Positions 12,112 to 22,814 of a stretch of DNA of 64,000 nucleotides are shown here, one piece after another. The translations under genes and the position numbers were made by a program. The first letter of the stretch is position 1. Every line of letters starts with the position of its first letter. The notes beneath the pieces are model-generated. The model did no database searches. It was not told the DNA's origin and was given only the letters and a program-made list of their open reading frames with translations. Source of the stretch: Lunularia cruciata (lineage: Eukaryota; Streptophyta; Marchantiopsida; Lunulariales; Lunulariaceae); assembly GCA_948567375.1 (NCBI GenBank), contig OX419761.1, forward strand, positions 59,433,089 through 59,497,088, in the 5' to 3' direction.

Positions 12112-12606
12112 TGTAAAAGATTGAGGATAGAAATAGGAGAATGGAAAATTGGAATGAAAGATCACATTGGGGCTCTTGAACGAAAGAAACTCCAAATTCC
12201 TAGCATGAGCTTGGGCTTTGGTATTTATAGGGAAGCATACAAGGCTCTTGAAAAGCTCCCTACAAGTTACTTTCTTAGAATGCAAGCCAAACTAACTAGG
12301 AAGCTTCTCAAGAAGCTTCCTTCTAAAAGCCACCTACTTGGCATACAAGCTAAGCTAGTTGGAAAGCTTCCAAGAAACTTCCTTCTAGAAACCATCTACT
12401 TGGTGTGCAAGTTAAGCAAGCCATGAAGCTTCCCACAATGCTTCTTCCTAGAAATCATCACTTGGCATGCACATTACCCAATAGTTGGAAGATACCAAGT
12501 AGCTTCCTAGATGCTTCTAAAATATTCTCATAATTCTTGGTTAATTTGGCCTAGTTGCTACTTTATTAATCTTGAATAACTTGTCAATAAACTCTATATT
12601 ATTACA
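12112..12606 (-). repeat. A2 5' LTR
   Basis: Minus-strand LTR beginning TGTAATAATATAGAG at 12606 and ending ATCTTTTACA at 12112. A decayed primer-binding site (TTGATATAAAAGTA on the minus strand) follows in 12098-12111. It pairs with the 6905-7398 LTR. Confidence 0.9.
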
Positions 12607-15600
12607 CCTTGGTTATGACAACTTGATCTTGACTTTGACCTTCATCGGACCTGCCAACACGCTACACAATGGAGATTGATGCCATCCAATAGAGATCATT
12701 TAGTACATCAAATAAGGAAAGACTATGAAAAAATGGTGGTTGCTTTTATTATCACCAAATTAGACATTATATCCATTGAATATCCACTAAGAATAGACAA
12801 CCTCAACAAATTGCCCAAATGGAGTTTGTGGAGCATGATGATCAAGGAAATGAAGAATCCCAATAAGAGAATTTGAGTCACCTATTGGGAACTTGATTAG
12901 TTACAATGGGATTGAATTCTTGACCTATGCAAGCTTACTTCACTTGCAAGGAATGATATCTGATTGTGGTTGTAAGATCTTCGTTGATTTTAGAAGTTTA
13001 GAGAATTGCATGTCCATACAATTACCAAATGAATTAAGTATCCCTATCAACCCAATAATTGGAAGTAGATTGATGATGGTGTATGATAGAAAAGGTTATG
13101 CATTCTATACCTCATATTTTATTACTTTCAAGATTGAGGAGTATTTGGAGTGTATGAGGTTTGTAGTGGCACCTCTACACTATGATATCATTGGCTTAAA
13201 CATCATAAGGTTTAATTTTATTGGACCTGATGACAAATTCAAATACAACACTAAGGTAAGAATTACCAATTAGGTTGTCTTGCACCTTTGAGTAAGACAC
13301 CTAAGAATAGTTAGTCCCAATATGAGAAGTTTGTCAATAAAGCAACCATAGAATAAGCTTTGGAGGAAGATAAACATATTTTTATGGTATGGATCAAGCC
13401 AAGTGTACATGGAGAATCTTATGAGGGCTAAAAGCCTCATCAAGCAATGGTTGATCAAATAATTAGGAGTTTGTAGATGTGTTTGATATGATTTGCCTAA
13501 GGGATTACTCTCCAATCATAAAATGTCCTTCAAGATTGAGTTATTTTCAAGAAGTACTCTAATGAGTAGACTAATCTATTAGCTCTCACCAAAGGATCTT
13601 GAACAACACTAACAAAGTTATTGGAGAAGGATTTCATACGATATAGTGCATTTCCTTGGGAAATACCGGTACTATTTGTTCCAAAGAAGGATGGAAGACT
13701 TTGCTTTTGTATTGATTACTATGGTCTTAATAAATAAAAAATGAAGAATTCATATCCCTTGCCTCAAATTGATGACTTTTTTGATCAATTGAGTAGAGAA
13801 CAATACTTCTCCAAATTGGATCTCCAAAGATGTATTGATAGATTCCCATTGATAAAGAGGATGTGCAAAAGACTACCTTGCGCACAAGGTATGGGCATTT
13901 TGAATGGAGAGTTCTACCTTTTGGGCCATTAATACTCCAATGATATTCATAGATCATATGCATTGAGTGTTGGATGTGCTATTGAATTGGTATGTGATGA
14001 TGTTCTTGGATGGTATTTTACTTTATAGCAAGATGGAGGTAGAACATGCAAATCACATGCAAGAAGTCTTAAGATGGCTATATTGATGGAAGTTTTATTG
14101 CAAGAAGTCAAAGTGTAACTTTTGGTAGAAGGAAGTTACCTTCTTGGGTCATAAGATCTCATCAAAGAGGATCAAGATGGAAGAGGAGAAAATCAAGGCT
14201 ATTGCTAATTGGCCCACTCCAAAGGATGCCATAGAAGTGCATGCATCTAATAGATTAGTAAGTTTTTACCAATGATTCATCCACTATTATGCTCATGTGC
14301 CCACATCATTGACCGACCTGTTAGTAGAAGACCTCAAGCTTTTAATGGACAACCAAGCACAAAGAAGCCTTCTAGAAGCTGAAACATATGGTGTCTTCAA
14401 GATCCATTCTTCAACCATATGATCCTCAACTACTTTGTGTGGTTGATTTTGATGCTTCTAAATTTGCCATTGGAGCTATGTTGTAATAAGAATTTCCAAA
14501 TGAGTTACATCTCATTGCTTTTTTGTCTAGCCAACTAAACACCACAAAAAGGAATAACTTTTCTTGAGATCAAGAACAAATAGTGATGGTATATGCCGCC
14601 AAGGTATAGAGGTATTATCTCTTGGAGAAACAAGTGATCATGCAAACCCATCACAAACCCTTGTTGCATATATTATATTTGGACCACATGAAGAGTTAAC
14701 ATCATCAATGGGAGGAAGAACTATAACTTCTCCAAACTTGAGTACAAACTTGGTAGGTTCCATATCATCCTTGATGCCCTATCATGACAACTTGATTTGA
14801 AGTCTCTTCCTCTTATCAAGGTGGTAACTACAACAATGTAAATCAACTCACAAGTCCAAATAAAACAATTCAGGATAACTTTAGGGTAAACATGACCCCT
14901 AAACATGACCCCTTCTTTTAGATGGTACAAGATCATCTTGCAACACATAAGAAGGAATACAACACCTTCTCCTTCAAGGAAGGCCTTCTATTTGTGAGAA
15001 CTAGATCTGTATTCTAGCTAAGGGTGATCTATGATTTGTGCATATTCAACAAGCCCATGATTTACCAATCATTGGTCATATGGTGTAGAGAAGACCTTGG
15101 GTATCTTACAACACTAATGGTGGTGGCCCAACATAGCACAAGACGTTCAACAATTTTATCCAATCTTGTGAGAGCTACCAATACAACAAGGCCAACAACC
15201 AACAACCAAGTTGACTCCTTCAATCACTTCCCATCTGTAGTACTCCGAGGACAAGAGAAGAGAGAAAACATAGATTGCACACTCAAACATCCGATGCCCC
15301 AAGGGAGCACCTTCTCTTTATTATATAGACAAAGAGGATCTCCTCCAAGGAAGCTCCACCATAGGATTAGGGACACAAATAGGTGACATGTCAGCAAGCT
15401 CCACCCTTGGATTACTTACTTGGATGGGTGACCTGTCTGGTCTAGGTCCTATCTGGTTGGTCAAATGAGCTTTGACCGGAGGGAATCTTTTAGGGAATCT
15501 TCTTGTAGGAATCTCAGAATCACATGAGTAAGGTACCATTGGAAAGCTCTCGATGAGACAAACTAGGAGGGAGGGAAGGCCAGCCTTTCCTCTGTTGGGG

Positions 15601-17084
15601 GGGGGGGAATTTGCACATTTTTGAGGCCTAATTCATCCGTTTAGGCCTCCAAAATTGCCTTCAAAGATTTTAGGCATATTTCGGTTCCTACTCTATTAGT
15701 AGAAGTCCCCTTTTGGTGATACCTCTTTCTGATCTGTTTAGTCCATCATGTGTAACATCCTTCCAGATGTTACCAAACCAATTCTCACCTTTAAATCATA
15801 TGTCTAGCTATTAGTTCTAAGGTTCTCAAGTCTATTTTGGTTTCTGCCCTATTTGTAGAAATACTCTTTTGGTGATACTTCTATCTGATCTATTTTGACC
15901 ATCATGTATAACATCATTCTAGATGTTACCAAACCAAATTTCACATCTAGATCATATGGCTAACCCCTGGTATTACACCATCCCATCTGCTCAATGGGAA
16001 TATGTCATCACATCCTTGCCCATGACAAAGCAAGGTCACACAACAATTATGGTGTTTGTTGATAAGATTAGTAAACAAATCCATTTTGCACCAAGTTTTG
16101 ATCCAACATTAGCCTAGATCTAGTTCAACAATGTCTTTGAGCATCATGGGATGCCTCATGTACTCATCTCTAATCATGATCCTTGATTCACCAAATTTTT
16201 TGGCAAACTCTCTTTCAACTACTTGGCACCAAACTTACTTTGTCCACAACCTATCATCCTCAAGTTGATGGACAAACCAAATGCACAAATTGCACCTTGG
16301 AAGATATACTTTGTAATTTTGTCAACTATTCACCATAAGAATTGGGATGAATATCTTGTATATGCTGAGTTTACCTACAATAATTCCAAATAGGCAAGCA
16401 CCAAATTTGCTCCTTTCTTCTTTAATTTTGGCCAAGACCCACTTGTTAGATTCTCTCCTTGCTCTTATCTATCTTATGTTCCTCATACTTCCACCTTCTT
16501 GACCATAATATCCCAATCCCTACAAGCAGCCAAATCTCATCTCCTTGTTGCTCATAATTATTAGAAACAATACGCAGACCAACATCATTGTGATCTTACC
16601 TTTCAACTTGATGATAAGGCCATGCTTTCTTCTAGTAACCTACTCCTCTCACTTTATACTCAAGTTTGTAAACTTGCTTCTAATTGGATAGGTCCATTTG
16701 ATGTCACCCAAATCATTTCTACTGTTGCTTATTGACTTGCTTTGCCTTACCTTGCCTTGTCATATGAAAATCTTCCATATCTTTCATATTTCCAAGTTAA
16801 AACCCTTTTTTTAATCCATCTTCCTTTTCCTCTTGTATCCAACCCCTCCTCTTTCCATCCCTATCAACAATCTTGAGGAGTATGAAGTTTATAGTATCCT
16901 TGCACTTCACCACATTCAACAAAGCTACCAATAACATATGGAGTACAAAGTCCTTTGGAAAGTATATCATCTTTATGAGGCCACTTGGGAGCCTCTTTCT
17001 CATCTCCAAAATGCACAAATGGCCATCTAGGAGTTTAAAGCTTCCATGGTGATGAGGACATTGCCAACTAGCAATGGAGGAATG
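12607..17084 (+). pseudogene. A1 gag 3' end, protease, RT, RNase H, integrase, chromodomain (broken)
   Basis: The remaining A1 coding region is in canonical gypsy order. The gag end is near 12607-12870. The protease region (12893-13273) reads KIFVDFRSLENCMSIQ, keeping the catalytic Asp. Reverse transcriptase lies at about 13560-14060 (YPLPQIDDFFDQLS, YFSKLDLQR), RNase H at about 14390-14790, and integrase from about 14950, interrupted by the solo LTR at 15236-15977 and continuing to about 16720. A chromodomain remnant is at 16860-17040 (MEYKVLWKVYHLYEATWEP). Numerous stops make it dead. Confidence 0.82.
15236..15977 (-). repeat. Solo LTR of family B inside A1 integrase
   Basis: It begins TGTAGTACTCCGAGGACAAG and ends GGTATTACA, matching the B1 LTRs at 18135-18751 and 28577-29162 along its length. 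It is flanked by perfect 5-bp duplications CCATC (15231-15235 and 15978-15982), and removing it plus one duplication restores the A1 integrase reading. No internal region is present, so it arose by LTR-LTR recombination. At 742 bp it is longer than the B1 LTRs (617 and 586 bp), because about 157 bp of its right part is tandemly duplicated (about 15664-15821 and 15822-15977). A poly-G run is at about 15597-15608. Confidence 0.92.
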
Positions 17085-17532
17085 TGTGACAATATGGAGG
17101 TTACTGATGAGTTAGTTGAGACTAAAAAAGTAGCAAATAGACCAAATTAACCAAGAATTATAAGAATATTCTAGAAGCATCTAGAAAACTACTTGATACC
17201 TTCCAAGTATTGAGTAATGTGCATGCCAAGTGGTGACTTCTAGGAGGAAGCTTTTTGGAAAACTTCTAAACTAGCCTAGTTTCCATACCAAATAAATGGC
17301 TTCTAGAAGGAAACTTCTTAGGAAGCTTCCCAACTAGCTTAACTTGCGTACCAAGTAGGTGACTTCTAGAGAGAAACTTCTTGAGAACCTTCTCAAGAGC
17401 CTTGTATAATTCCTTATAAACACCAAAGCCTAAGTTCATGCTAGGTATTTGGAGTTTCTCTCATTCAAGAGTCTTAATATGAGCTTTCACTCTGATCTTC
17501 CATTCTCCTATTTCTCTCCTTGGTCTTTGACA
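17085..17532 (+). repeat. A1 3' LTR
   Basis: Starts TGTGACAATATGGAGG after a purine-rich GCAATGGAGGAA tract and ends GGTCTTTGACA. It contains the GAAGCTT-rich block and a decayed TATA region near 17410. Confidence 0.9.
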
Positions 17533-18134
17533 AGAAGGTTGGTTGACTTGGACTTGGATATCCTAGGTGCTATAGCCATAGTAGAGGGTTATAAGATCCA
17601 ATTATAGTCACATGCACAAGATTTAGCATTTACTTTGGAGAGGTTAGAGAGTGCCCATGTTCAAATAGAGGAGAGTGAGAGTTGCCTAGCTAAGGTGAGG
17701 GTTTGTGCAGCTCATCTTGTTTTGAGACCTTGAGCAATCCCGCATTAAAGTGAACTAGACTTTTGCCTTTATTCCTTTCCCAAAGTATTGTGACTCAAGA
17801 GACCTAAACCAAGTTCAAAGAGAGGTTTCATCTTTCAAGAGAGTACATTCTACATTTTTTCTTCCTAGGATTTCTACAAAAGAACATTATTGTTGTGGAT
17901 GTTTCTTGTTTAGCCTTAGCTCCCTAAGGAAGTTCATACTAGGTCTAAGATCATGGTCTAATTTTTGTTATGTCTAGAGAGATGAGTTTAGAGAACTTAG
18001 AGCTAGGTAATATGAGCATCTCAATTCATTAAGAAGAGGTAAACCTAATGAAGTCACAAAGAGGTAAACTTTCTTATTGTAGGAATGAAGTCATGAAGAG
18101 GTAAACCTAATGAAGTGTTCACTTTGAAAGGAAG
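17533..18134 (+). other. unidentified decayed plus-strand coding-like DNA between A1 and B1
   Basis: A plus-strand stretch near 17605-17730 reads as an uninterrupted coiled-coil-like segment (LAFTLERLESAHVQIEESES) before a stop. Later frames are broken. Near 18000-18120 the phrase 'gaggtaaacctaatgaag' is repeated. This is the sequence that A1 (left) and B1 (right) inserted into. No family was recognised. Confidence 0.4.
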
Positions 18135-18751
18135 TGTAATACTCCAAGGACAAGAGAACTCTCCAAGAGAGATACAAGAGAGAAAACATAGGTCTCACAT
18201 TCAATCCTCCGATGCCCCAAAGGAGCACCTTCCCTTTATTATATAGCAAAGAGGATCTCCTCAAAGGAAGCTCCACCCTTGGATCAGATACATGGATTGG
18301 TGACTTGTCAGCGAGCTCTATCCTTGGATTAGTTTTCTGGATGGGTGACATGTTAGTCCTTGTCCTATCTAGTTGGGCAAATAGTTTTGACCAAAGGGAA
18401 TCTTTAGGGAATCTTCCTATAAGGAGCTCAGAATTTGCATGGGTGAGGTACCATTAAAAAGCTCTTGACGAGACAAATCATAAGAGAGAGAAAGCAAGCC
18501 TATTTCTCCTTAAGGAGGGGGTGAAAATTTCTATTTTCAAGGCCTAATTCATTCATTTAGGCATCCAAAATTGGCTCTAAAGTTTTAAGCCAAAATCGGC
18601 TTCTACTCTATTAGTAGAAGTACTCTTTTGGTGACACCTTTGTCTGATCTACCTAGCCCATTGTACACAACATCTTTTTAGATGTTACCAAGCCAATTTT
18701 CACATCTATATTATTATCTAGAGGTGAAAATTGCTAGTTGCTTGTATTATA
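18135..18751 (-). repeat. B1 3' LTR
   Basis: On the plus strand it reads TGTAATACTCCAAGGACAAG to CTTGTATTATA. It is colinear with 28577-29162 over its whole length, with a short extra segment near 18700-18740. The internal side (18752 onward) carries the polypurine tract. Confidence 0.93.
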
Positions 18752-18766
18752 AACCTCCTCCCTTTT
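18752..18766 (-). promoter_or_regulatory. B1 polypurine tract
   Basis: The minus strand reads AAAAGGGAGGAGGTT directly before the 3' LTR, in the position and composition of the plus-strand DNA primer of LTR retrotransposons. Confidence 0.85.
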
Positions 18767-20869
18767 AAGATGCAACGTCCTTGTTGTGAAGTTGTTGCTC
18801 AAAAGATTGAACTAACATGGGTGCATTGGTCAAGTTGGCTATCGGTTCCCATGTTGCCTCATACAATGGGTACTCTTTCCAATGGACCAGATATTCCACA
18901 CACGGATGGCAAGTACCACGGATGCATTTTTGGACCTCATACTCCTCCGTCTCATCAACCAAGGCTGAAGAAGGTCAACTTTCTTAGATGGAAGAGAAGT
19001 GGGGCTACTGGGGAGCATATCGGCATAATAAGGAAACCTTAAACACTAGGTGGATCTTCATATGTGGTGGTAGCTCAAGGTGATAGGCCACGATGCCGAT
19101 GCAACAAAGGATGGAGAAAGGTCCAATAATTTGAGCTTATGAGGACCAACTAAATTGAGGTTGGTGGTTGACAACCAGACTTGATCTCACACATTGAATT
19201 CCATGTGTTGGCAGTGTGCATTTGCATACTACTTCTACCAATTTTGGGCAATCTGCAACCTATGCTTGACATGCTCCACCCCTTGTTGGATTCTAGAAAT
19301 AAAATGTCGACAATGTCAACCTTGGTAGCCACCGGATGGACCTTCATCAAGCTTGAAGGTGTGAATGGATGCTCTCCATACATGAGGAAGAATAGTGTGA
19401 CTTGTGTGGAGGCATTCATTGAATTGTTGTAAGCAAATTCCACCAATGGGAGTAAGGTGTTCCAACTCTCTTGCTCATCCAAACTAAAGCCTTGAAGCAT
19501 GTACTCAATAGTGCAATTTTCACTCTGTTTGTCCATCAGTCTATGGATAATAATCTATGGATATAACCAATTTGGTTTTGAAGAACCCAACAAGTCTTCA
19601 CCAAAACAAACTAGTGAATTGAGTGCCTCTATCTATGATGAGCAGTCAAGACAAGCCATGATGGGAAAAGATTGCATCTAAGTACAATTGAGCTAGTTGC
19701 GGGGCAGTCACATCTTAGGTGGTAGGACATACATGAATCATTTTACTGAGTTGGGTGACAAAGACTACAATGGAACCAAAACTAGAAGTGGTCTTGGGTA
19801 ATTCAAAAACTAGATTAATGCTTACCTCTTCAAACATTGTGTAGGAGTGGGGAGAAGTTGGAGGACTCCTTTGGGAGCTTGATTAGAAGCCTTAGTTTGT
19901 TGACAAAGTAGGCATCTCCAAACATATTCCATCACATTGTTGCTCATCTTGGGCCAATAGTAATGGCGTTTGACTGCATCCAAGGTCTTGTCCTTTCTAA
20001 CGTGACCTACAATGGCAAAATCATAACATTCTATTAGGATGGTAGTTCTTAGATCTATATCATATGGGATCCACAACCTACCATCAAAAAAGGTGAGTCC
20101 TTGGGTGTTGGTGATGCCTTTGGATGATTAAGCACCTACAATTTATGGATTAGTTTTTGTAGTAGCAAGAATCTTGGGCCGGAATTTAGGGTTCATCTTG
20201 ATTTCTAATACCAAATTGTTTGCCATTGGCATTCAAGTGAATGTATCTGCAAGTTGCTTCTTGCCTTTCACATATATGATTGTCATGTTGTATTGTTGTC
20301 TCCACTTTGCACACCAAATCTGTTGATGAGAAAGATCTTTTTGTGTCTCAAGGTAGACTATAGGTTTATGGTATATCTCTACCACAAATGCCTTCTCACC
20401 TATATAATGCTTCCAATGCTTGGTTGCAAGGAAAATGGCCATCTCTTCTTGTTTGGTGGTGTGATAGTTGCATTTTGCTAGTAGTAACTTATGAGAGAAA
20501 TACTCAATTGGGTGCCATCCATCTTGCAATTCTTGTTGTAGGACTACTCCTATAGCTACATCTGATGCATCTACAACCACCTTGATTGGACATTTTGGGT
20601 CATACCATTTGACGATTGGTGCATGTAGTAATGCATCTTTCAACTCTTAAAAGGCCAATTGATTTTTTCACAAAATCTAGAGGACTTCTTGCAGATGTTG
20701 CTTCTGCTTTGTTAGTGTCCTACTGTAGACTAAGATGTCATCAAGAAAAATGATAACAAATTTGTCTAAGTATAGATAAAATATGTCATTCATCAAACTC
20801 ATGAAAGTGATTGGAGCATTGGTGAGGCCAAACTACATCACCAAGTACTCAAAGTGACCATATCTTGTT
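18765..20869 (-). pseudogene. B1 RT end, RNase H, integrase and chromodomain (broken)
   Basis: Going down the minus strand from 20869, the reverse transcriptase active-site strand IIFLDDIL is at about 20732-20760. RNase H (20233-20643) has VVVDASDVAIGVVLQQE. The integrase zinc-binding part (19822-20076) has H..H and CLLCQQTKAS, and further integrase follows at 19150-19536. A chromodomain (18765-18962) reads EYEVQKCI, then VEYLVHWKEYPLYEATWEP. Chromodomains of this type steer insertion toward modified histones in known chromoviruses. The modules are intact in places but in different frames. Confidence 0.87.
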
Positions 20870-21165
20870 TGTAACAATATGGAGTTTAGCAACAAAGTTA
20901 GTCGGACTTAAAAGGTAGCACATAAGACAAATTAGCCTAGAATATTCTGGAAGTATTTAGGAAACTTCTTGGGAAGCTTCCCGGCTAGCTTAGCTTGCAC
21001 CGCAAGTAAGTAGCTTTTAGAAGGAAGCTTCTAGAAGCTCCAACTAGCTTAGCTTGCACGTCAAGTAGGCAGCTTCTAGAAGGAAGCTTCTTGACAAACT
21101 TCCTAGTTAACTTGGCTTGCACTCTAAGAAAGCGGCTTGAGGAAGCTTCTTGAGAAGCTTCTCAA
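20870..21165 (+). repeat. A3 5' LTR, 3'-truncated by deletion
   Basis: It matches the first about 297 bp of the A3 3' LTR with roughly fifteen visible differences. It then jumps at CTTCTCAAGATGAGCA straight into gag. The missing part includes the LTR TATA region, the LTR end, the primer-binding site and the start of gag. The junction shows short homology (TCAAG or TTCAAGATGA), fitting a microhomology deletion. Confidence 0.88.
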
Positions 21166-21840
21166 GATGAGCAAAAGCAAATTGTCTTGGCTTCTAGCCA
21201 ATTGGATGGAGTAGCAAAGCTATGGTGGAGATTCCGAGTGGAGCGAGCTGAACAACAAATTGTTGCACCAATCTTGAAATGGGCAGAATTCAAGAGTGCA
21301 ATAATTAATTGGTTCTAAGCTATAAATGTAACACAAGATGCACAAGATAAGTTGGCAGAGTTGAAACAGATTGGCTTTGTAAGAAGTTACATCACGCAAT
21401 TCCAAAACACCATCATGAAAATTCCAGATATATTGGAAGGTGAAGCTCTAGATTGATTTGTGAGGGGCTTGAAGGCAAGAACCAAATTAGAGGTAACCAT
21501 GCGAGAGTCACAACACTTGGAGGAAGCCATGCGGTTAGCCAAACATTTTGATTTGTTGGTAGCAACAACTTGGTCTCGACCTCGACCTCCATAGAGCCTA
21601 CCAATACAATACACACAAGTGGAAGAGCCAACACCAATGGAGATTGATGCCATTCAACAAAGACCACTTAGCACGGTAGATAGAGAGAAACTACGACAAA
21701 ATGGTGGTTGTTTTTATTGTTACCAATTGGGGCATTGCATTGCTGAATGTCCACTCAAGAATAGATGACCTCAACAAGTTGCCCAAGTGGAGGTTGTGAA
21801 GTGGAATGATCAAGGAAACAAGGAATCACAATAGGAGATT
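21165..21840 (+). pseudogene. A3 gag, 5'-deleted, with CCHC zinc knuckle
   Basis: Gag capsid remnants such as LASSQLDGVAKLWWRFRVE and IRSYITQFQNTIMKIPDI are visible, broken by isolated stops. They are followed at 21709-21750 by a perfect nucleic-acid-binding knuckle CFYCYQLGHCIAEC (C-x2-C-x4-H-x4-C). The N-terminal part is deleted. A1 carries the same region with the knuckle destroyed. Confidence 0.82.
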
Positions 21841-21860
21841 TTGAGCTGCCTACTAGGAGC

Positions 21861-22814
21861 TTGATTAGTTCCAATAGGATTGAAGGCTTGATCTATGCAA
21901 GTTTGCTTCACTTGCAATGTACAATATCTAATTGGGGTTGTAGGATTTTGGTTGATTTTGGAAGTTTAGAGAATTGCATGTCTATGCAAGTAGCAAAGGA
22001 ATTGGGTATTCCTAGCAAGCCAATAATTGGAAGTAGTTTGATGATGGCGGATGGATCAAAGGGTTCTGCATTCCGCATCTTGCATCCTCTTACCTTAAGG
22101 ATTGAGAAGGAGTATTTGGAGTGTATGAGGTTTGTATTGGCACCTCTACACTATGAAATCATTTTGGCTCTACCTTGGCCTGAACATCATAAGGTTCAAT
22201 TTGATTGGACCCGATGCCAAATTCAAGTACAACACCAAGGTAGGAATTTCCAATTAGGTTGTCTGGCACCTTTGAGTAAGACACCTAAGAATAGTCAGTC
22301 CCAAGATGGGAAGTTTGTCGAGAAGGTAGCCATAGAGCAAACCTGGAAGGGAGATGAGTCCCAAGATGGGAATTTTTCCAAGAAGGCAACCAAGGAGCAA
22401 GCTTGGAAGAGAGATGAATCCCTAGAAGGAAAGTTTGTTAGTAAAGCAGCAATAGAGCAAGCTTTGGAGGAAGATAAGTCTGTATTCGCGGTGTGGATCA
22501 AGCCAATGGCACAAGAGCAATCTACGGAGGGCCGAGAGCTTCCTCAAGCAATGGTTGATTGGATAGTTAAGGAGTTTGCGGACGTGTTTTCAAATGATCT
22601 GCCAAAGGGATTACCCTTTGATCAAGGTATGCCCTTCAAGATTGAGTTATTGCTAAGGAGTACTCCAATGAGTAGACCGATCTATCGGCTCTCACCAAAG
22701 GAGTTGGATGAGTTGCAAATAACACTTATAGAGTTGTTGGAGAAGGACTTCATACGACATAGTACCTCTCCTTGTGGAGTATTGGTACTATTTGTTCCAA
22801 AGAAGGATGGATGA
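21861..22814 (+). pseudogene. A3 protease and RT N-terminus (intact 317-residue stretch)
   Basis: This is the longest open frame in the transposon half of the window. Residues about 25-60 hold a retroviral-type aspartic protease core with ILVDFGSLENCMS, where the catalytic Asp is kept but the usual S-G-A/S pattern is altered. Residues about 140-205 contain three consecutive 20-residue units rich in K, E and A. From about residue 235 the RT entry reads EFADVFSNDLPKGLP, then RSTPMSRPIYRLSPKELDEL and FVPKKDG. A stop immediately follows. It is part of a gag-pol polyprotein, not a separate gene. Confidence 0.85.
22271..22453 (+). repeat. three in-frame 60-bp repeats in A3 pol linker
   Basis: Three consecutive 60-bp units each begin with a SQDGKF/SQDGNF/SLEGKF-type sequence and end with QxWKxDE or QALEEDK. 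The frame is maintained throughout. A1 (about 13310) and A2 (about 10450-10520) have only one unit at the homologous position, so the array expanded in the A3 lineage. Confidence 0.85.

Larger units (their letters stand above)
6905..12606 (-). mobile_element. A2: decayed chromovirus nested in A1 gag
   Basis: This is a family A Ty3/gypsy element on the minus strand. Its 3' LTR is 6905-7398 and its 5' LTR is 12112-12606, both about 495 bp. The perfect 5-bp target duplication CCTTG (6900-6904 and 12607-12611) and the resumption of the interrupted A1 gag prove the nested insertion. Internally, on the minus strand, come a primer-site remnant, gag, protease, reverse transcriptase (about 9640-10470), RNase H (about 9080-9480), integrase and the start of a chromodomain. 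The longest surviving frame is 7547-8425. Frameshifts and stops make it inactive. Confidence 0.93.
5513..17532 (+). mobile_element. A1: decayed Ty3/gypsy chromovirus, hosts nested insertions
   Basis: This full-length family A element has a 5' LTR (5513-6007), a degenerate tRNA-iMet primer-binding site, gag, protease, reverse transcriptase, RNase H, integrase, a chromodomain remnant and a 3' LTR (17085-17532). The LTRs share the TGTRACAATATGG start and the TATA-containing region. Flanking 5-mers are AGAGG (5508-5512) and AGAAG (17533-17537), an imperfect target duplication as expected for an old copy. A2 (6905-12606) sits inside gag and a solo family B LTR (15236-15977) sits inside integrase. 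All frames carry many stops, so it cannot move. Confidence 0.92.
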
